64,000 bases of DNA. It comes from Ascidiaceihabitans sp039975415 (lineage in GTDB: Bacteria > Pseudomonadota > Alphaproteobacteria > Rhodobacterales > Rhodobacteraceae). The notes beneath the pieces were generated by a model that did no database searches, had not been told where the DNA came from, and was given only the letters and a program-made list of their open reading frames with translations. Shown here in pieces: positions 59,557-64,000 of the stretch. The stretch is from assembly GCF_039975415.1 (NCBI RefSeq), contig NZ_JBDWHD010000011.1. The stretch is one strand, 5' to 3'. A program made the position numbers and the translations under genes. Position 1 is the stretch's first letter; the number at the start of each line of letters is the position of its first letter.

Positions 59557-61940
59557 GAACGCGGGCGTTCCTTGCCGGGATCAAAGGCCGCCACCGCAGG
59601 TGAGATCACGGCAGGCAAACGCTTTTGATGGCCATCCAGTTTGCCGATTTCCAGCTCTGTCCCAACGGCCGCATGGGCCACATCAACGCGGGCCAACGCA
59701 ATATTTTTGCCCAATATCGGCGACCGCATCGCAGAGGTCACTTCCCCAACCTGCGCACGCCCCACATGGACACAATCGCCGTGGCCCACATCAATGGCGC
59801 TGTCGATCTCAAGTCCCACCAACTTGCGCATCGGGTGTTCCTTGCGCCGTATCAACGCATCACGCCCGATAAAATCATCCGTTTTGGACTTCAAAGGCAC
59901 GGTGAAACCGATCCCTGCCTCAAACGGGTCCGTTTGGTCCGTAAAATCATATCCCGCAAAGATAAGCCCTGCCTCAATGCGGACCATATCCAGCGCCTCA
60001 AGACCCATGGGTTTTATGCCATGATCCTGACCTGCCTCCCAGATTGCGTCAAAAATTTCTGGGGCGTCTTTGGGGTGGCACATCACCTCGTAGCCCAGTT
60101 CACCTGTGTAACCCGTGCGCGACAAAACAAAGGGGGTGCCGGATTCGTTGTGCAACCGCGCGGGCGTAAAACGGAACCAGCCCAACTGGTCCATTTCGGG
60201 ATTGTGCGGGGCGGTCCAAACGATCTTGCGCAGTAAATCGCGGCTTTCCGGGCCTTGCACTGCCACATTGTGCATCTGGTCGGTCGAGGCACGCACCAAC
60301 ACTTTCAAACCCAGTTTTTCGGCTTGCTCGCGCATCCATTCGCCGCCGTAGTCATTGCCCCCGATCCAGCGGAAATTGTCCTTACCCAAACGGAACACGG
60401 TGCCATCGTCGATCATGCCGCCGTGTTCATAACACATGGCGGTATAAACCACGCCGCCCACAGCCAACGTCTTCATGTTGCGGGTGAAAATATACTGGCA
60501 CAGCGCTTCTGCGTCAGGCCCCATAATTTCAAATTTGCGCAACGGGCTCAGGTCCAGAATGACGCATTTTTCGCGGCAGGCGTGGTATTCTTCAATAGGG
60601 CCTGCGTCGGCGTAGCAGTTGGCCAACCAATAGCCGTTGTATTCGATAAAGTTGCGCGTGTGCTGGGCGAACTTGTCGTGGAAACCGGTTTGTTTGGTCA
60701 TTTTAGGCTCTGATTCTGGTGTTGGGCGATAGGCGACGGACCGTTGGAAGGTTTCTTTGCCGGAATAGGTACGCACATGGATGTCGGTTGGGTTCCAGCC
60801 ATTGGCCGGGCTGGTGTCATCGGGGCAAGCCGAGGACACACACACAATATCCGTGAGCGCACGCAGCAGCACATAATCGCCGGGCCGTGACCACGGCTCA
60901 TCCGAATACATCACCCCGTGATCATCAAGGAAAGTGTTGAAAAAGAAATTGATCGCCATCCACCCGGGACGGCCCGCAACATTGAACTTGGACAAGGCGC
61001 TGTTGAAGTTGTCAGAACAATTCACATGCCCCGGGTAGCCGATGTCGTCGTAATATTTGGCGGAACACGCCAGCGCAAATGCGTCGTGGCGCCCGCAGGT
61101 GTCTTGCACAACTTCAACCAGAGGCAACATTTCCTGATCGTAGTATTTCGCATGTAAACCGGGCATCGGATAGGCATGCCCCATCAGGGTACGTGTGGTT
61201 GTGACGTCCAACGCGTGCTCGATACCCTTATCAAGCTTTCGCGCAGAGAAGCATTCAAAATCAGTGCATTGCCGCCCATCAACGTCCAAGATCTGAATGT
61301 AATCACCAGCTTTAACAAAATACGCTTCGGCAGTTTGTGTATGGACACGAATATCGTCAAGCGGATCGGCAAGCGGGTCCGGCAGTTCAAAACCGACATG
61401 TTGTTTCAACACGGCCCGCTTCACCATAACCGTCAAAGGGGTCGTGGTGTTTTGCAGTTCAATGTCCATGGGTGCGCCTGGGGCCGCGACTATAACGCTG
61501 CCGTCGCGCGTGACGCGCACGGTCTCTTGGGCTTTGGCCGTTGCCTGCGGATCAAACAGGCGCAAAGCTGGTGCCTCGTGCAGGTTGATACCGCGCGCAT
61601 CCAACCCCATACGCAGCCCGCGCAGCGACTGGTCACTGCCTGTCAAAAGCCTGCGCAATCCGTCGGCTTGGCTGTTGGCTGGGGCATCCAGGATGCTTGG
61701 ATCGACTTTACCGTTTTTCGCGGCTGCGACGATCTCACATATTTGCGCCCCTTCGTCATTGATGACTGTGATCTGGTCCCCTGCAGACACAGGGATAAGC
61801 GCCGCGCCCATTCCTTCGATGGTGTAGCGTTCTGTACCGGGGGGCAGCGTGAACTGGCTTGGCACAAACATTTTGCTTGGGCGTGGGGCGCCGGGCCGCA
61901 CTTTGGCATAGGGTTCGTCAAGCATGATGCGCTCCGTCAA
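59553..61940 (-). CDS. tdm: Trimethylamine-N-oxide demethylase (aldolase) Tdm
   Basis: A 795-residue two-part enzyme converting TMAO to dimethylamine and formaldehyde. The N-terminal part (to about residue 410) is a DUF1989-like domain with cysteines C292, C308 and C372; the spacings of 16 and 64 equal those I recall for the zinc cysteines of Methylocella Tdm. The C-terminal part (about 415-795) is a GcvT-like tetrahydrofolate-binding domain (LDLSPLRKFEIMGPDAEALCQYIFTRN, SRTGYTGELGYEVMCHP) that can capture formaldehyde. The first gene of a four-gene operon with the globin and two exported proteins. It lies 84 bases after the GlxA-type regulator on the same strand. Confidence 0.93.
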   Translation of the reverse strand: MTERIMLDEPYAKVRPGAPRPSKMFVPSQFTLPPGTERYTIEGMGAALIPVSAGDQITVINDEGAQICEIVAAAKNGKVDPSILDAPANSQADGLRRLLTGSDQSLRGLRMGLDARGINLHEAPALRLFDPQATAKAQETVRVTRDGSVIVAAPGAPMDIELQNTTTPLTVMVKRAVLKQHVGFELPDPLADPLDDIRVHTQTAEAYFVKAGDYIQILDVDGRQCTDFECFSARKLDKGIEHALDVTTTRTLMGHAYPMPGLHAKYYDQEMLPLVEVVQDTCGRHDAFALACSAKYYDDIGYPGHVNCSDNFNSALSKFNVAGRPGWMAINFFFNTFLDDHGVMYSDEPWSRPGDYVLLRALTDIVCVSSACPDDTSPANGWNPTDIHVRTYSGKETFQRSVAYRPTPESEPKMTKQTGFHDKFAQHTRNFIEYNGYWLANCYADAGPIEEYHACREKCVILDLSPLRKFEIMGPDAEALCQYIFTRNMKTLAVGGVVYTAMCYEHGGMIDDGTVFRLGKDNFRWIGGNDYGGEWMREQAEKLGLKVLVRASTDQMHNVAVQGPESRDLLRKIVWTAPHNPEMDQLGWFRFTPARLHNESGTPFVLSRTGYTGELGYEVMCHPKDAPEIFDAIWEAGQDHGIKPMGLEALDMVRIEAGLIFAGYDFTDQTDPFEAGIGFTVPLKSKTDDFIGRDALIRRKEHPMRKLVGLEIDSAIDVGHGDCVHVGRAQVGEVTSAMRSPILGKNIALARVDVAHAAVGTELEIGKLDGHQKRLPAVISPAVAAFDPGKERPRS

Positions 61941-62024
61941 AGGCGTGTTGCACGGGTGGAATATTTATTTACCGTGAAGAATATAGCCTGCCCTGCGTAT
62001 TGCAAGAAAAACTGGTCCGCTGAC

Positions 62025-63053
62025 CTAAGCCGCTTCGAACCGCAACAATTGCACCGATTTGCGGGCCCGCATTTTAGATGGGGTCAGGCCATATTCATCT
62101 TTGATCGCCTTGGACAAGGTGTTGTTGGACCCAAAGCCCGTGGCCACCGCGATCTCGACCAAAGGCAGCAGTGTTTCTTCGATCATAACCCGCGCCCGTT
62201 TCGCCCGCAGTCGCTTATAAAATTTTGCAGGCGTTTCATTCAACGACGCTTTGAAGGACCGCTCCAACTGACGGGTGGAAATTCCAATCTCATCGGCAAG
62301 GGCAGACATCGGCAAAGGATCCGCAACACTGTCTTCCATTTTGCGCAATACCTGAGTGATCTGTGCATCAAACAGGCTTGTGTTGTGCGCGATGTGTTTG
62401 GGTTGTTCCGCGTCACTTTGGCGAATGGCACCCAAAAGCAAACGGTTGCCAAGTTCAGCCACCTGTTCAGAGGTCAAAAACGGCGCGATCAACCCGATGA
62501 TCAGTTCCGATGTCGACGCCCCCCCACCAGCGGCGGTGATAACACCGTTGCTCTTTTCAGAGAATCTGGTGCTTAGGGCGGGGTAGCACCCTGTTTCTTC
62601 CAGCTTGGCCGCCTCACGCCAGTGCGTCGTGACTTTGCCCGATGGATTGGTTTGCCGGATGTAGTTGGTCGCAGCCTCCGACAACAAAACGACAGTCAGC
62701 ATTCTGCGCTGCATTAACCGCATTTTGCGGGGCCAGACGTGATTTTGCTCCACTTCGCCGCCGACCACAATCATAGTCTCGGCGGAAACCGCGTCGTCTA
62801 TACAAGGGCTCGCGTCAACAATCATGCCGCCCCTGCTTCTCACATAACCTGGCGTGTCGGACACACATGTCCACGAAAACAATGGCTGCGCCAGAACGCT
62901 GTTGGCCGTCCGCAATGTTGTTATGACCGAAGACACCTCGGCTTCGGCAAATCCAGGGGTGACAAAAATTTCAAAAGCGCACTGGCGTGTGCTGTCTCCG
63001 AAAACTGGCTTCATCTGAGCAACACTGTCAAAGTTGGTTTCCGGGCGCCCCAT
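62025..63053 (-). CDS. GlxA-family transcriptional regulator (DJ-1/PfpI plus AraC HTH)
   Basis: A 342-residue regulator. Residues about 12-190 form a DJ-1/PfpI-like sensor (FEIFVTPGFAEAEVSSVITTLRTANSVL...TMIVVGGEVEQNHVWPRKMRL), and the C-terminal 95 residues form an AraC-type helix-turn-helix pair (LADEIGISTRQLERSFKASLNETPAKFYKRLRAKRARVMIEETLLPLVEIAVATGFGSNNTLSKAIKDEYGLTPSKMR). The start ATG 63053 has GAGGGATAC; the longer frame to 63110 was rejected. It lies upstream of tdm on the same strand and is the likely local activator. GlxA/GbdR-like relatives respond to quaternary amines. Confidence 0.88.
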   Translation of the reverse strand: MGRPETNFDSVAQMKPVFGDSTRQCAFEIFVTPGFAEAEVSSVITTLRTANSVLAQPLFSWTCVSDTPGYVRSRGGMIVDASPCIDDAVSAETMIVVGGEVEQNHVWPRKMRLMQRRMLTVVLLSEAATNYIRQTNPSGKVTTHWREAAKLEETGCYPALSTRFSEKSNGVITAAGGGASTSELIIGLIAPFLTSEQVAELGNRLLLGAIRQSDAEQPKHIAHNTSLFDAQITQVLRKMEDSVADPLPMSALADEIGISTRQLERSFKASLNETPAKFYKRLRAKRARVMIEETLLPLVEIAVATGFGSNNTLSKAIKDEYGLTPSKMRARKSVQLLRFEAA

Positions 63054-63494
63054 CTTATGTATCCCTCTGTGCAGTTCGACCGCCTGATGCCGCAAAACGC
63101 TTATTACCAAGGCACCGGCCTAAAGTTTGATCATCAGGTGTAGTTTTCATTACAAACTCACATTCGCTTATGCAAACAGTGATTCACGACTTTCCTCATG
63201 ATAAAAATTTATTCCCACGTGTCAAACCAAATGCAGCTACCAGCCCGGACAATGTCGACAATTTGAAACGTTTTTGAACATATTCCGTCACACAAGTTCA
63301 AGTTAAAGCGCAATTCTAGACACACTCAAAGTCACAGCACCTAAGCAAAAGCAGCCTTTGGTGTGCAGATTTTTGAGGCCCCCAAAAGCTGTTGTTTGGG
63401 TCTTGCCGATATCGTTAGGAAACGCCTTAACCAGCGCCAGTCCCACCATGATGAAGGCTGTACATATGCAGCTCACTGAGGTGCCCCTAGCTTC
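63054..63494. other. Gene-free stretch upstream of the GlxA regulator
   Basis: About 440 bases, AT-richer than the surroundings, with no convincing coding frame, tRNA or long inverted repeat. The promoter of the regulator must lie here (minus strand). The right-hand end (about 63476-63494) reads TGAGGTGCCCCTAGC, which could be the terminal inverted repeat of the neighbouring insertion sequence. Confidence 0.5.
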
Positions 63495-63635
63495 CTAGAC
63501 GCTTGCCTCGTTCATTTTCCTTTGTTTGATCTCATAGTCAACCGGCGACAGCATGCCGTTGTTTGTGTGCTTGCGCCTTGGATTGCAAAACATCTCGATG
63601 TATTCGAACACGTCCCGCCTTGCATCGTCGCGTGT
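63495..63635 (-). pseudogene. C-terminal fragment of an IS3-family transposase
   Basis: Read on the minus strand, about 47 codons give TRDDARRDVFEYIEMFCNP, then RRKHTNNGMLSPVDYE, then IKQRKMNEASV and a stop at 63495. This is the usual end of an IS3-group OrfB (ARxxVFEYIExFYNxxRxH..LxxLSPxxYE). The upstream part is missing: the similarity breaks at about 63635, where a second, oppositely oriented transposase starts. Confidence 0.75.
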
Positions 63636-64000
63636 GGGGCTGGTTCTATCTCAGCACGGTCCTCGACGATTACAGCCGCTACATCGTCTCATGGAAACTC
63701 TGCTACCACTGCCCCGCAGGGTATTGCGCAGCAATGTCCCGAGAGGGGAACATGCGGGCAGAGGACGTGACCGACACGCTGGACCTCGCATTGCAGGCGT
63801 CTAGATGTGATCAGGTGCATGTCGTGCACAAGCTGCGACTGCTCAGCGATAATGGGTCCAGCTACGTCTCTAGCGACTTGGCTGAATGGCTGCAGGGCAA
63901 GGGCATGAAGCATTCTCGCGGTGCGCCGTATCACCCTCAAACTCAAGGCAAGATCGAACGATGGCATCAAACCTTAAAGAACCGCATCCTGCTGGAAAAC
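63632..64000 (+). pseudogene. IS3-type transposase (rve integrase core) fragment, running off the window
   Basis: An open frame from about 63635 to the window end encodes GWFYLSTVLDDYSRYIVSW, a 16-residue stretch that looks inserted (YHCPAGYCAAMSREGN), and then RAEDVTDTLDLALQASRCDQ...LLSDNGSSYVSSDLAEWLQGKGMKHSRGAPYHPQTQGKIERWHQTLKNRILLEN. The DDE motif residues DD in VLDDYS, D in SDNG and E in KIERWH are present. No start codon is visible, since homology begins at the junction with the minus-strand fragment, so the copy is broken at its 5' end. It continues past the window. Confidence 0.8.

Noticed and set aside
61176..62576. 466-codon plus-strand frame across tdm and the GlxA gene
   Set aside because: Crosses two well supported minus-strand genes and their intergenic gap, with cysteine- and histidine-rich nonsense composition.
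63522..63804. Two small plus-strand frames (82 and 83 codons) at the end of the window
   Set aside because: They are out-of-frame shadows of the two transposase fragments; the integrase core is read in a third frame open to the window end.

Overview
The window looks like a chromosomal segment of a marine Roseobacter-type alphaproteobacterium (Rhodobacterales). The evidence is moderately GC-rich codon use, the mix of a Liv-type transporter, DMT exporter and iron permease, two families of intergenic repeat that I associate with this group, and above all a methylated-amine locus (tmo/mgd/dmm/mgs/gmaS/tmm/tdm) of the type described in Ruegeria and relatives. No species is assigned. I see no tRNA, rRNA, CRISPR array or prophage.

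Layout. 1-7.3 kb: 5'-truncated TctA permease, WYL regulator divergent from a DMT exporter, a remnant of an SbtA-like bicarbonate permease, a YghU-type GST, a lone iron-type ABC permease, and a PaaK-like ligase. 7.3-18.6 kb: a Liv-type ABC system (livG, H, M, K, F) on the minus strand, bracketed by two acyl-CoA/aryl-CoA ligases and followed by a divergent PAS hybrid histidine kinase/response regulator pair. 18.6-28.4 kb: small WGR protein, Zn amidohydrolase (allantoate/carbamoyl type), HscC-type Hsp70 with a partner carrying a degenerate J-like N-terminus, a lone molybdenum formate dehydrogenase alpha subunit, phosphatase, GST, saccharopine dehydrogenase. 28.5-35.7 kb: core genes dapB, rbfA, truB, rpsO with accessory genes between truB and rpsO (membrane protein, DUF1643, anchored RTX-repeat protein).

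35.7-63.1 kb is a nearly uninterrupted methylated-amine catabolic island. TmoXWV imports TMAO; Tmm oxidises trimethylamine to TMAO; Tdm splits TMAO to dimethylamine and formaldehyde; the Dmm complex demethylates dimethylamine to methylamine; GmaS and MgsABC pass the methylamine through gamma-glutamylmethylamide to N-methylglutamate; MgdABCD (sarcosine-oxidase-like) releases glutamate and a C1 unit. A GcvT-like protein opens the dmm operon, an Amt ammonium transporter and a 56-residue membrane protein sit between dmm and mgs, and two regulators (XRE-cupin, GlxA/AraC) plus a soluble PAS/chemoreceptor-tip protein are embedded. The formate dehydrogenase 10 kb upstream could oxidise the resulting C1 units. 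Individual enzymes are known; less explained are a T7C-N4-AGG motif shared by three promoter regions of the island, a perfect hairpin between amt and mgsA, and a tdm operon extended by overlapping genes for a truncated haemoglobin and two small exported proteins.

63.5-64 kb holds two opposed IS3-type transposase fragments fused head to head, the second running off the window. Functions are assigned by reading translated sequence and recalling family motifs; no search was run.
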